Shown: positions 1-9,061 of the stretch, in pieces
Layout: each line of letters begins with the position of its first letter
Numbering within the stretch: the stretch's first letter is position 1
Assembly (NCBI RefSeq): GCF_012911005.2
Contig: NZ_WTVS01000015.1
Span: 1 to 64,000, forward strand
Direction of reading: 5' to 3'
From: Aromatoleum toluolicum
GTDB taxonomy: Bacteria > Pseudomonadota > Gammaproteobacteria > Burkholderiales > Rhodocyclaceae
Length of the DNA: 64,000 nt
Translations under genes and position numbers: made by a program
Notes under the pieces: generated by a model
Database searches by the model: none
What the model saw: the letters and a program-made list of their open reading frames with translations, nothing else
Told to the model about the DNA's origin: nothing

Positions 1-34
1 GGGGGGCGGCGCTCAGTGGGGGGCGGCGCTTAGT
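1..34. repeat. two tandem copies of a 17-nt GC-rich unit
   Basis: Positions 1-17 and 18-34 carry the same 17-nt unit (GGGGGGCGGCGCTYAGT), differing at one base (c/t). The second copy supplies the stop codon of the lrgB-like gene on the minus strand. The window edge cuts the array, so more copies may lie upstream. Confidence 0.75.
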
Positions 35-761
35 ACAGCAGCGACTCGAGCCAGGGCAGGATCCAAGGCAGCATTACGGCGGTGAGCAGGCCGTTGAGCC
101 CCATCGCCAGCGCGGCGAAGGCGCCGGCCTGTTCGCTGACCTGGAATGCGCGCGCGGTGCCGATGCCGTGCGACGCGATGCCGATCGCGAAGCCGCGTAC
201 GGCGTGGTCATCGATGCGCAGCAGGCGATAGACGTAGCGGGCGCCGACGGCGCCGAGGATGCCGGTGCTCATCACCAGCACCGCGGTCAGCGAGGGGAGG
301 CCGCCGAGGCGCTCGGCGACGCCCATCGCGATCGGCATCGTCACGCTCTTGGGCGCCAGCGACATCACCGACTCGCGGCTCGCGCCGAGCAGCGCGGCGA
401 TGCTGACGGCCGACAAGGCGGCCGTCAGCGAACCGGCAACGAGCGTGACGAGGAGCGGGAGCAGCATCCCCTTCAAGCGTTCCCACTGTGCATAGAGCGG
501 GATCGCCAGGGCGACCGTCGCCGGGCCGAGCAGGAAGTGCACGAACTGCGCGCCGTCGAAGTAGGTCTGGTAGGGCGTGCCGGTGAGCGACAGGACGAGC
601 ACGAGGACGGTCACCGCGACCATCACCGGATTGAGCAACGGGTGGTGGTTCGCCCGGCGGTAGAGCCACAACGCGCCCTGGTAGGCGAGCAGCGTGAGGG
701 TCAGGCCGAGCAGCGGCGTGGTCGAGAGGTAGACCCAGATCTCGCCGAGCGCGGGCTTCAT
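30..761 (-). CDS. LrgB/CidB family membrane protein
   Basis: Predicted inner-membrane protein of the LrgB (YohK/CidB) family, 243 aa, with about seven hydrophobic segments and the conserved segment ALAPKSVTMPIAMGVAERLG near residue 115, typical of the family. LrgB works with LrgA in a holin-like pair that in other bacteria affects murein hydrolase activity or export of small acids. The start was set at 761 because the reading frame upstream lies inside lrgA, and its ATG overlaps the lrgA stop (ATGA arrangement), indicating translational coupling. The substrate cannot be read from sequence. Confidence 0.88.
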   Translation of the reverse strand: MKPALGEIWVYLSTTPLLGLTLTLLAYQGALWLYRRANHHPLLNPVMVAVTVLVLVLSLTGTPYQTYFDGAQFVHFLLGPATVALAIPLYAQWERLKGMLLPLLVTLVAGSLTAALSAVSIAALLGASRESVMSLAPKSVTMPIAMGVAERLGGLPSLTAVLVMSTGILGAVGARYVYRLLRIDDHAVRGFAIGIASHGIGTARAFQVSEQAGAFAALAMGLNGLLTAVMLPWILPWLESLLY

Positions 762-1117
762 GACCGGTCCTCGCCGTGCGGCGTGTGCCGGGAAAGCGCG
801 TGGAGGAGCAGCGCCGAGACCGCGATCGACAGCAGGGTGCTCGCGATCAGCGCTACCGTCAGCGGCAGCCATTCGTCGGCAAGGCGCTGGAAGTGGAGCA
901 TGACGCCGGTGCCGGCGGGAATGAACAGCAGCGAGAGATGCTGCAGGATGCCCGTCGCGGTGCCGCGCAGTTCCGCGCTCGGTCCCTTGCGCAGGACCAG
1001 GGCGGCAAACATGAGTCCCATGCCGATGACCGGGCCGGGAATGGGGAGGTCGAGCCCGCGGGCGAGCGCTTCGCCGATGAGCTGGAAGACAAGCAGGAGG
1101 GTGAGTGCGCCGATCAT
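758..1117 (-). CDS. LrgA/CidA family holin-like protein
   Basis: Small 119-aa membrane protein with four hydrophobic segments and the CidA/LrgA hallmark region GLDLPIPGPVIGMGLMFAAL (about residues 22-41). Members are holin-like and encoded directly upstream of an LrgB partner, as here (4-nt overlap at 758-761). The two genes form a minus-strand operon. Family assignment is firm; whether the pair modulates autolysis or acts as a small organic acid transporter is not decidable here. Confidence 0.88.
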   Translation of the reverse strand: MIGALTLLLVFQLIGEALARGLDLPIPGPVIGMGLMFAALVLRKGPSAELRGTATGILQHLSLLFIPAGTGVMLHFQRLADEWLPLTVALIASTLLSIAVSALLLHALSRHTPHGEDRS

Positions 1118-1472
1118 CGTATTGCGTGGTTCCTGTCGCGCGAAGTGGCCCTCATTCTAGTGTCTGGGGCGATCCCGGCGTAAGGGCGAGCGTTTCGTTC
1201 GACGAGGCGGACCGCGGGCGTGACGTCGCGGGCGATCGCAGGCCAACTGGTCCCATTTTGGGGAGACTCGACGCCGCTCAGCCGAAATGTTGCGTTGCCG
1301 CGTGTGAATTTTCTGGTTCAATGACGAATAGGGTGTTTCGCGCAGCGCGGCTGACGGAACGCGCCGTGTGGCGGGGACTTCGGGCTGGTCGCCAATGGGC
1401 GTCACCATTATTGCGCACTGCGGCAGACGAACGCGACGCAGGATTGCAGTGCGGGAATCGAATGGGGTGGAG
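1118..1472. other. 355-nt intergenic region between lrgA and the TonB receptor gene
   Basis: Divergent regulatory space. I see no convincing gene and no recognisable cobalamin, TPP or FMN riboswitch core. Frames open through here lack coding character. It should contain promoters for both flanking genes, but I cannot assign clear -35/-10 pairs. Confidence 0.5.
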
Positions 1473-3605
1473 ATGGGGGTAAGGAACGCTTCAGTGGTCC
1501 TGATGGCTGCGCTTGCCGGGCCGGCCGTGGGGGCAGATGAAATCGGACCGCTTGCCCGCGTGGTCGAGGACCCCTTCTTCGACGAACTGCCGGTCGTGCT
1601 GTCGGTGTCGCGTCTGGCGCAGCCCTTGCGCGACGCGCCGGGCTCGGTGACCGTGATCGATGCTGACGCGATACGTACCTCGGGTGCGCGCGATCTCGCG
1701 GACCTCCTGCGCCTGGTGCCGGGTTTTCTTGTCGCGCACTCGTTCAACGGCGCGCCGAATGCCGTCTACCACGGCATGACCGACGAGAATCCGCGCGGGC
1801 TGCAGATCCTCATCGACGGCCGCTCGCAGTACAGCCCGCTGTTCTTCGGCGGCGTCGCGTGGAACCTGATCGACGTGTCACTCGACGAGATCGAACGCAT
1901 CGAGGTGATCCGCGGTTCGAATTCGGCAGCCTATGGTTCGAATGCGTTTCTCGGCGTCGTGAATGTCGTCACGCGCTCCGCGGTCGAGACCCAGGGTGTC
2001 CGTGTGCGTGCGGGTCAGGGTAACGACGGGATTGCGGACCGGTATGCGCGGGTCGGAATGCGGATCGGAGACGGATCGGTCCGGCTCTCCGCGGAGAGCG
2101 TGAGCGACAACAACATCAAGCACTTCGACGACAGGCGCGAGCATCGGCGCATCAACCTGCGCGCCGACATGCCCTTGAGTGCGGCCGACGAGTTGCAGGT
2201 GGAGGCGGGGGCCGTCGACTTGCGTCTGCGCATGGGCGTGGCGGGCGAGACCTTGAATCCGGCGCGCGGGATCGAAGCGGCGAAGACCTTCGGATCGCTG
2301 GCGTGGCAGCATGCCATCAGCGACGGCGGCGCGATTTCCTTGCGCTTCACGCATACGGCCGAGCGTTATCGCGACGACTACACCGTGTCCGACCCCGATC
2401 TCGACAACCTCCTCGGTTCGGTCGGATTGCCGACCCCCTTCCGGCTCGAGATCGATCAACGCATCGATACGGTCCGCGACGAACTCGACTTCCAGCACAC
2501 CCTGATCCCGAGCGCGAACACGCGTCTCGTCTGGGGGGCGGGCGCGCGCTACGATGCGGTCGAGGGGCGGCAGTTCTACGGCCGCGACGGTGACGCCGTG
2601 CGACAAGCCGTGCACCGGCTGTTCGGCAACTTCGAATGGCGGCCGTCGGATGCGTGGACGACCAACCTCGGCATGACCTGGGAAAACGATTCGCTGTCGA
2701 ACACGTCGCTGGCGCCGCGGCTTGCGGTGAACCATCACCTGTCGCAGCGGCAGACCCTCCGCGTCGGGCTTTCGCGCGCACACCGCATTCCATCGCTGAC
2801 CGAGGCCAAGTCGCGCGAGCACTATGGCGCGCTCGACACGACCCCGTTCCGGCTTCCCTTCGGCGTGATCCCGCTGGAAATACAGCGCGACGCGAGCGGG
2901 CGTCTCGACAAGGAGGTCATCGACGTCACGGAAATCGGCTATCTCGGCGATTTCCGCGAACAGGGCGTGTTTGTGGACGTCCGCCTGTTCGAGGAGAAGG
3001 TCAAGGATCGCATCATGCCCGCATCCTTGACGCTTTCCCCGCCCGATTGCGAGGTGCGCGGATTGAGCCGTTTGCGTCGGCGTCCGCCGGAATGCGGCAG
3101 CTACATCGATTACATGAATGCGCAGGACCTCGACATTCGCGGGGCCGAGTATCAGCTGCGCTGGTCGCCCCTGGGGGGCACGGAGTTCACGCTCAACCAG
3201 TCGTTCATCGTCATCGACTCCAAGGCGAACGCGGAGTTTGCGGCGCTCGGGCGGAGGGATGCGGCGAAGGCGGAGCGCCACATGGAGAATTCGGCGCCGC
3301 GGCGCGCGACGACGCTGCGCTGGGTGCAGCAACTTCCGGCCGGAGCGGAGTTCTCCGTCGCGCATTACCGCTACGGGCGCTTCCAGTGGACGCCCAACAC
3401 GGCAGTCAAGGCATTCCACCGGACGGACGTGCGGGTGGCGTATCCGTTCCGGATCGGCCCGACGCGCGGTGAAGTCGCATTGACGGGGCAGGGGGTGGAC
3501 GGTCGTCGGGCGGAGTTCAAGGAGCGTGACGCCGACGGGACCGGGCAGGTGCCCGCGCAGTACATCGATCCCCGCGTCTGGGCTAGTATCGCGCTGGAAT
3601 TCTGA
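1473..3605 (+). CDS. TonB-dependent outer membrane receptor
   Basis: 710-aa outer membrane beta-barrel receptor for TonB-energised uptake. From the chosen ATG at 1473 there is a short signal peptide (hydrophobic VVLMAALAGPAVGA, cleavage expected before DEIG). The plug domain follows (about residues 45-160: GSVTVIDADAIRTSGARDLA, then IERIEVIRGSNSAAYGSNAF, the classic plug end). The remainder is barrel and ends in the aromatic-terminated strand WASIALEF, as expected for BAM recognition. A longer frame opens at GTG 1368 but gives no signal peptide. No siderophore biosynthesis or TonB genes are adjacent. Strong aromatic and Arg/Asp barrel strands resemble receptors annotated as vitamin, copper or siderophore receptors; the ligand is unknown. 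Confidence 0.9.
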   Translation: MGVRNASVVLMAALAGPAVGADEIGPLARVVEDPFFDELPVVLSVSRLAQPLRDAPGSVTVIDADAIRTSGARDLADLLRLVPGFLVAHSFNGAPNAVYHGMTDENPRGLQILIDGRSQYSPLFFGGVAWNLIDVSLDEIERIEVIRGSNSAAYGSNAFLGVVNVVTRSAVETQGVRVRAGQGNDGIADRYARVGMRIGDGSVRLSAESVSDNNIKHFDDRREHRRINLRADMPLSAADELQVEAGAVDLRLRMGVAGETLNPARGIEAAKTFGSLAWQHAISDGGAISLRFTHTAERYRDDYTVSDPDLDNLLGSVGLPTPFRLEIDQRIDTVRDELDFQHTLIPSANTRLVWGAGARYDAVEGRQFYGRDGDAVRQAVHRLFGNFEWRPSDAWTTNLGMTWENDSLSNTSLAPRLAVNHHLSQRQTLRVGLSRAHRIPSLTEAKSREHYGALDTTPFRLPFGVIPLEIQRDASGRLDKEVIDVTEIGYLGDFREQGVFVDVRLFEEKVKDRIMPASLTLSPPDCEVRGLSRLRRRPPECGSYIDYMNAQDLDIRGAEYQLRWSPLGGTEFTLNQSFIVIDSKANAEFAALGRRDAAKAERHMENSAPRRATTLRWVQQLPAGAEFSVAHYRYGRFQWTPNTAVKAFHRTDVRVAYPFRIGPTRGEVALTGQGVDGRRAEFKERDADGTGQVPAQYIDPRVWASIALEF

Positions 3606-3623
3606 GCGGCGCGCAAGCCGCGG

Positions 3624-4562
3624 TCAGGCCAGCAGCGCGTGACCGACGGTGCGCGCGAGGATCCCCACCGCGGCGCCGAGCGCGGCCGGTTTCCACACTC
3701 CGGCGACGCGCCTGCCGGCGGAGATGAGCACCGCAACGCCGGGAACATCCAGCGGGTGGATGAGGAATCCCGCGCTGCGGTTGAGCATCCCGACGCTGGC
3801 GGTCCCATCCCGCAGCATTTCGTCCATCACGCCCATCATGGCCGTGCCGCCGCCGATGTACTTGGTCAGGGTCGGCAGGATCAGCGCAGGGTCGATCGAC
3901 ACCGCGGTCATTGCCGGGGTGAGGAGGCGCGTGAGCAGATCCACGGCGCCGCTCGAGCGCAGGGCCATCACCGCGACGAGGGCGAGCACGAGCATGGGGA
4001 TCGCGCCCACCGCGATCTTGAAGGCTTCCGCTCCTGCGCGGTTGATGACGTCGAGCACGCCCTTCGCGTCTTCGGCGACGCGATGGTGCAGGGTCTCGTC
4101 GAGCTGCCCTTCAACGGCCGACAGTCCGCGGGCGAAGCCGTGGTAGGTGGCGGCGGCGGCGACGAGGCCACCGGCGACGGACAGCGCGAGGGTCAGGCCG
4201 AAGTCGAGCCCCATGGCGATCATCGGAAAGGCGGCGTTGGCCTGCGCCATCGCCATCACCATCGCCAGCGTCGCGGCGAGGTGGCGGTCGGAGGCGCCGC
4301 GGCTCTCCATCATCGTCAGCGTTGCGATCGGCGCGGCGAAGCTGACGAAATTGATCTGCAGCGCGGCGAAGATGCCCAGTCCCGTCAGTCCGGCCGGACG
4401 CAGCGCGGGGGCGAGCACGTGCACGAGGCGGTCGAGGACGCCCTTGGCCTCGAGCAGGCGCATCAGCGACAACATGACGACCATCACCGGCAGGAGCACG
4501 AACAGGGCAAGTTCGACCGCGGAGCGCCCGGCGCGCAGGATGATGTCGGTGATGATGTCCAT
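3624..4562 (-). CDS. nucleoside recognition (Gate) domain membrane protein
   Basis: 312-aa polytopic inner-membrane protein with two Gate/nucleoside-recognition repeats, similar in organisation to SpmA/SpmB-type proteins. Visible are hydrophobic stretches from the N-terminus (ELALFVLLPVMVVMLSLMRL), a central soluble-looking linker (EGQLDETLHHRVAEDAKGVL) and a C-terminal repeat with PTLTKYIGGGTAMMG. The start at 4562 was chosen at the ATG followed by DIITDIIL; the same frame continues far upstream but only as a shadow of malate synthase. It converges on the TonB receptor gene with an 18-nt gap. Transport or gating role is inferred from family only. Confidence 0.8.
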   Translation of the reverse strand: MDIITDIILRAGRSAVELALFVLLPVMVVMLSLMRLLEAKGVLDRLVHVLAPALRPAGLTGLGIFAALQINFVSFAAPIATLTMMESRGASDRHLAATLAMVMAMAQANAAFPMIAMGLDFGLTLALSVAGGLVAAAATYHGFARGLSAVEGQLDETLHHRVAEDAKGVLDVINRAGAEAFKIAVGAIPMLVLALVAVMALRSSGAVDLLTRLLTPAMTAVSIDPALILPTLTKYIGGGTAMMGVMDEMLRDGTASVGMLNRSAGFLIHPLDVPGVAVLISAGRRVAGVWKPAALGAAVGILARTVGHALLA

Positions 4563-4694
4563 GCAAATGAGGTGGATTGTGCGGAGCGGCGAATGATACC
4601 CGAGCGGTGGGGGGCGGGATGCGGGTATTGCCCCTGCACCGTGCCACGATCTATCGTTCGATCTCAAATAATTTGAAAGAACGAGGAGGCAGGC

Positions 4695-5120
4695 ATGGCG
4701 ATGGTGGAGACGGCACGCGGCACGGTGAACGAATGGCAGCGGGATCACATGGGGCACATCAATGTGCGCGCCTACGTGGAGTTCTTCGATGCGGCCTGCT
4801 GGCAGTTTTACGGGATGCTCGGGCTGAGTCCGTCGCGGCTGCGCAGCGGGGAATTGAAGCTGGCCGCGGTGCAGCAGAACATCAGCTACATGAAGGAGCT
4901 GTATCCGGGCGATACCGTCTTCGTGCGTACGGGCGTGGTGGAGATGCGCGAGAAGGTCATCCGTTTTCGCCACGAGCTGCTGAGCAGCGAGAGCGGCGAG
5001 CTGGCGGCGATGTGCGAATTCACCGCTGTGTGCCTGAACCCGGAGACGCGCCGTTCGCAGCCATTTCCCGCCGACGTCGCGCTGCGTGCGGAAGGGCTGA
5101 TGCTGCCGGCCGAAAGCTGA
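4695..5120 (+). CDS. hotdog-fold acyl-CoA thioesterase (4HBT type)
   Basis: 141-aa cytoplasmic protein with the 4-hydroxybenzoyl-CoA thioesterase-like signature: RDHMGHINVRAYVEFFDAA near residues 16-34 contains the conserved Asp-x-x-Gly-His-x-Asn core, followed by the central hotdog helix and strands (ISYMKELYPGDTVFVRTGVV). Such enzymes hydrolyse acyl-CoA thioesters. A strong ribosome site (GAGGAGG) lies 10 nt upstream of the ATG at 4695. The gene diverges from the Gate protein gene and converges on glcB. Its acyl substrate is unknown. Confidence 0.85.
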   Translation: MAMVETARGTVNEWQRDHMGHINVRAYVEFFDAACWQFYGMLGLSPSRLRSGELKLAAVQQNISYMKELYPGDTVFVRTGVVEMREKVIRFRHELLSSESGELAAMCEFTAVCLNPETRRSQPFPADVALRAEGLMLPAES

Positions 5121-5132
5121 CACCGGGCGGCA

Positions 5133-5168
5133 CAAGAAAAAAGACGGCACCGCATGCGCGGTGCCGTC
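5133..5168 (-). terminator. rho-independent terminator of glcB
   Basis: Positions 5143-5168 form a perfect 26-nt palindrome (GACGGCACCGC, centre ATGC, GCGGTGCCGTC). Read on the minus strand it is followed directly by TTTTTTCTTG (complement of 5133-5142). It ends the minus-strand glcB operon and may also stop the convergent thioesterase transcript. Confidence 0.88.
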
Positions 5169-5212
5169 CGTGAGCTTGCCGGCCGGACGCGAGGCCCGGC
5201 CCAGGAGGCGAA

Positions 5213-7390
5213 TCAGCCCTGCGCCTTCTTCACCTGGCGCCACTTGTGCAGCAGCGGCTCGGTGTAGCCGCTGGGTTGTGCGCAGCCCTTGAAGATCAGA
5301 TCCTTGGCGGCCTGGAAGGCGACGGACTTGTCGAAATCCGCAGCCATCGGCTGGTACAGCGGGTCGCCGGCGTTCTGCTGGTCGACGATGGCCGCCATGC
5401 GCTTGAGCGTTTCCATGACCTGCGCTTCGTTGGTGACGCCGTGGCGCAGCCAGTTGGCGATGTGCTGGCTGGAGATGCGCAGCGTCGCGCGGTCTTCCAT
5501 CAGGCCGATGTTGTTGATGTCCGGCACCTTGGAGCAGCCCACGCCCTGGTCGACCCAGCGCACGACGTAGCCGAGGATGCCCTGGGCGTTGTTGTCGAGT
5601 TCCTGCTGGATCTCGGTGGCGCTCCAGTTCGCGGTGGCTGCAACCGGCACGGTCAGCAGGTTGTTGAGCAGCGTGTCGCGCTCGGCGGCGAGGCTGATCT
5701 TCTCCATCTCCTGCTGCACGGCCTGGACGTCGACCTGGTGGTAGTGCAACGCGTGCAGCGTCGCGCCGGTCGGCGACGGCACCCATGCGGTCGTGGCGCC
5801 GGCCTTCGGATGGCCGATCTTCTGCTTCAGCATCTCGGCCATCAGGTCCGGCATCGCCCACATGCCCTTGCCGATCTGCGCCTTGCCGCGCAGGCCGCAG
5901 TCGAGGCCGACCAGCACGTTCTGTCGCTCGTAGGCCTGGATCCATGCGGAGCTCTTCATGTCGCCCTTGCGGATCATCGGGCCCGCTTCCATCGCGGTGT
6001 GCATTTCGTCGCCGGTGCGGTCGAGGAAGCCGGTGTTGATGAAGGCGACGCGCGACTCGGCGGAGTTGATGCAGGCAGCGAGGTTCACCGAGGTGCGGCG
6101 CTCCTCGTCCATGATGCCGACCTTCATGGTGTTGGCGGGCAGGCCCAGCATCTGTTCGACGCGCCCGAACAGCTCGTTGGTGAAGGCGACTTCGGCCGGG
6201 CCGTGCATCTTCGGCTTCACGATGTACATGCTGCCAGTGCGCGAGTTGCTCTTCAGCTTCAGGTCGCGCAGCGAGATCAGCGCCGTGACGACGCCGTCCA
6301 TGATGCCTTCGGGGATTTCCGCGCCGTCGGCAAGCAGGATGGCCGGGTTGGTCATCAGGTGGCCGACGTTGCGGATGAAGAGCAGCGAGCGGCCATGCAG
6401 GCGCAGCGTGCCGCCGTTGGGCGCGGTGTATTCGCGGTCCGCGTTCATCCGGCGCTCGACCGTCTTGCCGCCCTTGTCGAAAGCCTCGACGAGGGTGCCG
6501 GTGATGAGGCCCAGCCAGTTGCGGTAGGCGAGGACCTTGTCCTCGGCGTCGACCGCGGCGACCGAGTCCTCGCAGTCCATGATGGTCGAGATCGCGGCTT
6601 CGACGAGCACGTCCTTGATGCCGGCGGCGTCGGTTTTGCCGATCGGGTGGTTGCGGTCGAACTGGATCTCGAGGTGCAGGCCGTTGTTCTTCACCAGCAC
6701 GGCCTTCGGCGCGGCGGCGTCGCCCTGGAAGCCGGCGAACTTCGACGCGTCGGCGAGGCCGGTCTTGGTGCCGTCCTGCAGCGTGACGACCAGCTTGCCG
6801 CTTTCCACGGCGTAGCCGGCGGCCTTGGTGTGGTCGCCCTGGGCGAGCGGGGCGGCCTGGTTCAGCACGTCACGCGCGAAGGCGATGACGCGCGCGCCGC
6901 GCACCGGGTTGTAGGACGAGCCGGCTTCCGCGCCGCCGTCCGAGGGGATCGCGTCGGTGCCATAGAGGGCGTCGTACAGGCTGCCCCAGCGCGCGTTCGC
7001 GGCGTTCAGCGCGTAGCGGGCGTTCATGATCGGCACGACGAGCTGCGGGCCGCATTGCTCGCGGATCTCGATATCGACGTTGGCGGTTGTGACCTTGAAC
7101 GGCGCGGGCACCGGCTGCAGGTAGCCGATCTTCTCGAGGAAGGCGCGGAAGGCCGGCATGTCCTCGATCGGGCCGGGGTGGGCGCGGTGCCAGTTGTCGA
7201 GCTCGGTCTGCAGGCGGTCGCGTTCGGCGAGCAGGGCGCGGTTCTTCGGTGCGAGTTCGTTGGCGAGCTCGCTGAAGCCCTTCCAGAACGCGCCGGCGTC
7301 AATGCCGGTGCCGGGCAGGGCTTCGGTTTCGATGAAGCGGTGCAGTTCGGCGTCGACCTGCAGCTGATGGCATTGGATTCTCGTGCTCAT
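5213..7390 (-). CDS. glcB: malate synthase G
   Basis: 725-aa cytoplasmic enzyme condensing glyoxylate with acetyl-CoA to malate. Length and full-length sequence match the single-chain G isoform. Recognisable segments are the N-terminal [11 protein letters not shown] region, [20 protein letters not shown] with Mg-binding acidic residues (about 270), [16 protein letters not shown] with the catalytic Arg, [20 protein letters not shown] (about 535), and [20 protein letters not shown] containing the catalytic-base Asp. The gene lies 13 nt after the TauE-type permease gene and two genes after a 2-haloacid dehalogenase gene, suggesting a two-carbon acid (glycolate/glyoxylate) assimilation operon. 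No glycolate oxidase genes are adjacent. Confidence 0.97.
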   Translation of the reverse strand: MSTRIQCHQLQVDAELHRFIETEALPGTGIDAGAFWKGFSELANELAPKNRALLAERDRLQTELDNWHRAHPGPIEDMPAFRAFLEKIGYLQPVPAPFKVTTANVDIEIREQCGPQLVVPIMNARYALNAANARWGSLYDALYGTDAIPSDGGAEAGSSYNPVRGARVIAFARDVLNQAAPLAQGDHTKAAGYAVESGKLVVTLQDGTKTGLADASKFAGFQGDAAAPKAVLVKNNGLHLEIQFDRNHPIGKTDAAGIKDVLVEAAISTIMDCEDSVAAVDAEDKVLAYRNWLGLITGTLVEAFDKGGKTVERRMNADREYTAPNGGTLRLHGRSLLFIRNVGHLMTNPAILLADGAEIPEGIMDGVVTALISLRDLKLKSNSRTGSMYIVKPKMHGPAEVAFTNELFGRVEQMLGLPANTMKVGIMDEERRTSVNLAACINSAESRVAFINTGFLDRTGDEMHTAMEAGPMIRKGDMKSSAWIQAYERQNVLVGLDCGLRGKAQIGKGMWAMPDLMAEMLKQKIGHPKAGATTAWVPSPTGATLHALHYHQVDVQAVQQEMEKISLAAERDTLLNNLLTVPVAATANWSATEIQQELDNNAQGILGYVVRWVDQGVGCSKVPDINNIGLMEDRATLRISSQHIANWLRHGVTNEAQVMETLKRMAAIVDQQNAGDPLYQPMAADFDKSVAFQAAKDLIFKGCAQPSGYTEPLLHKWRQVKKAQG

Positions 7391-7403
7391 GGTTCCTCGC
7401 TCT

Positions 7404-8180
7404 TCAGATGAGATAGGTTTTGTAGAAATAGTAGACGGTGAGGACGCTGCCCACCCCGATGATGAAACGCCTCAACCACACGGCCGGCACCTTGCGGGCA
7501 CCGACTGCCCCCCAGTAACCGCCTATGGCGGCGGTGATGATCATGACCAGCGTGTGCGGCCAGCTCACGGCGCCGGCGACGACGAAGGTGACCACCGCGA
7601 CGCTGTAGATGATGGCCGACAGCCAGTTCTTCAGTGCGTTGATGTCGTGGATGTCGCGGTGCCCCTGGATCGCGAGTGCGGCGATCATCACGATGCCCAT
7701 GCCGGCGCCGAAAAAGCCACCGTAAATCGACACGCCGAGCTGGAACAGCAGGCCACCGACGGTGCCGTGCGAGGGGCTCTCGTCGCTGCGCTGGCGGAGC
7801 CGCGCGAGCAGCGCGGAAATCTGCCCGCTGCCGGCGAACATCACGGTCGCGACGAGCAACAGCCACGGGATCAGCTTCGAGAAGGTGTCGTCCCGGGTGG
7901 ATAGCAGCAGCAGCCCGCCGGCGATGCCGCCCACCAGCGCGACGAACGACAGCGCGGCGAGGCCCTTGCGAAAGCGCGCGAGTTCCTTGCGGTAGGCCCA
8001 GGCGCTCGACAGACTGGCGGGCCACAGCGCGACCGCATTGCTGGCGTTCGCGACCACCGGCGGCACGCCGACGGCGAGCAGGGCGGGGAAGGAGAAGAAG
8101 GTGCCGCCGCCGGCCACCGAATTCATTGCGCCCGCCATCGCGGCGGCCAGTCCGATGATGAGAATCTCGCTCGCGGACAT
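7404..8180 (-). CDS. TauE/SafE (TSUP) family anion permease
   Basis: 258-aa inner-membrane protein with about eight hydrophobic segments in two homologous halves. The family motif is in the first half ([20 protein letters not shown], residues 16-35) and a related G-rich motif in the second ([20 protein letters not shown]). TSUP proteins carry sulfite, sulfonates or small organic anions. Its ATG overlaps the stop of the dehalogenase gene by one base (TGATG-type junction), and glcB follows after 13 nt, so co-transcription is very likely. Export of halide or uptake of haloacid/glycolate is possible but not shown. Confidence 0.87.
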   Translation of the reverse strand: MSASEILIIGLAAAMAGAMNSVAGGGTFFSFPALLAVGVPPVVANASNAVALWPASLSSAWAYRKELARFRKGLAALSFVALVGGIAGGLLLLSTRDDTFSKLIPWLLLVATVMFAGSGQISALLARLRQRSDESPSHGTVGGLLFQLGVSIYGGFFGAGMGIVMIAALAIQGHRDIHDINALKNWLSAIIYSVAVVTFVVAGAVSWPHTLVMIITAAIGGYWGAVGARKVPAVWLRRFIIGVGSVLTVYYFYKTYLI

Positions 8181-8884
8181 CAGCGGGCAGCCGGCGCGCA
8201 ACGCGCCTGCACGAATTCGACGATGTCGGTCAGGCGCTGGCCGACCGCAGTGGGCGTCACGCCGAGTTCCTCCATCGGCAGCTGGGCGCGGTTGATCCAG
8301 AAGGTCGTGTAGCCGAACCAGGTCGCGCCGGCGGCATCCCAGCCATTCGACGACACGAAGAGGATTTCCTTCGCCGGCACGCCGAAGGCGTCGGGGCCGA
8401 GCTGGTAGGCGGCGTCGGCGGTCTTGTACTGGCGCACGGCGTCGACCGACAGCACATGGTCGAACAGCCCGCTCATGCCGGCGCTCTTGATCGCCACGTC
8501 GAGCATCTGCGGCGTGCCGTTCGACAGCACCGCCATCGGCAGGCCCAACGCGCGCAAAGCCTTCAGTGCGCCGAGGTTCTCCGGAAAAGGCGACAGGCAG
8601 GCATACTGGTTCATCAGCTGGCGGCGCTGCGAGTCGTTCATCGTCAGGCCGAGCTTCTTCGCCGAATACACGAGGCCGTCCTCGGTGATCTCGAGGAAGG
8701 GCTTGTAGCGTCCGGACAGGGTGCGCAGGAAGGAGTATTCGATCTGCTTCAGGCGCCACAGCGCGGTCAGCGCTTCGCCCTTGCCCGGGAACAGCTGTTC
8801 CGCGAGCGCGCCCACGGAATACACGTCGAACAGCGTGCCGTAGGCGTCGAAGGCGACTGCGCGGATGCGCTCGGAGGGCTTCAT
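8180..8884 (-). CDS. (S)-2-haloacid dehalogenase, type II (HAD superfamily)
   Basis: 234-aa HAD hydrolase of the L-2-haloacid dehalogenase branch. Motif I AVAFDAYGTLFDV carries the nucleophilic Asp near residue 11. Also present are the substrate-binding LWRLKQIEYSFLR segment with the conserved Arg/Lys, motif II VLSNGTPQML, the catalytic Lys in RQYKTADAAYQLG, and motif III FVSSNGWDAAGATWFGY with the Ser-Asn-x-x-Asp cluster. All expected catalytic residues are present, so it should be active, converting 2-haloacids such as chloroacetate to 2-hydroxyacids such as glycolate. The start at 8884 gives a normal family length. It is first gene of the operon with the permease and glcB genes, and divergent from a LysR gene. 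Confidence 0.92.
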   Translation of the reverse strand: MKPSERIRAVAFDAYGTLFDVYSVGALAEQLFPGKGEALTALWRLKQIEYSFLRTLSGRYKPFLEITEDGLVYSAKKLGLTMNDSQRRQLMNQYACLSPFPENLGALKALRALGLPMAVLSNGTPQMLDVAIKSAGMSGLFDHVLSVDAVRQYKTADAAYQLGPDAFGVPAKEILFVSSNGWDAAGATWFGYTTFWINRAQLPMEELGVTPTAVGQRLTDIVEFVQARCAPAAR

Positions 8885-9043
8885 GCGGGGGTCCTGGTGT
8901 TGTCGGTCGCGCCTTGCGTGGCCGGCATCGCTGCCGGCCACGGTGGCGTCTGTCGTTCGGGCAGCGTCTCCTCCGCCCTTCGTTGAGGATGAAGTGTATT
9001 GAACTCTTGTATAAGACTGAATACCCTGTCAGGTCAATTGATC

Positions 9044-9060
9044 TTTTACTAAAAGTAAAA
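9044..9060. promoter_or_regulatory. inverted repeat immediately before the LysR start codon
   Basis: TTTTACT-N3-AGTAAAA, a perfect 7-bp inverted repeat, ends one base before the ATG at 9062 and occupies the place of a ribosome-binding site. It is unusually AT-rich for this genome. It could be an autoregulatory operator or an RNA hairpin limiting translation of the regulator. Confidence 0.45.
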
Positions 9061-9061
9061 A

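Noticed and set aside
1118-1472. Possible riboswitch upstream of the TonB receptor
   Set aside because: I looked for cobalamin, TPP and FMN cores and saw none; only ordinary GC-rich sequence.
3624-5945. Apparent 773-aa fusion reading frame on the minus strand
   Set aside because: Only the last 312 codons (from 4562) are protein-like; the upstream part is the wrong frame of malate synthase and an antisense read of the thioesterase.
7404-8759. Apparent 451-aa protein ending with the TauE permease
   Set aside because: The first ~190 codons are an out-of-frame read of the dehalogenase gene. The permease begins at 8180.
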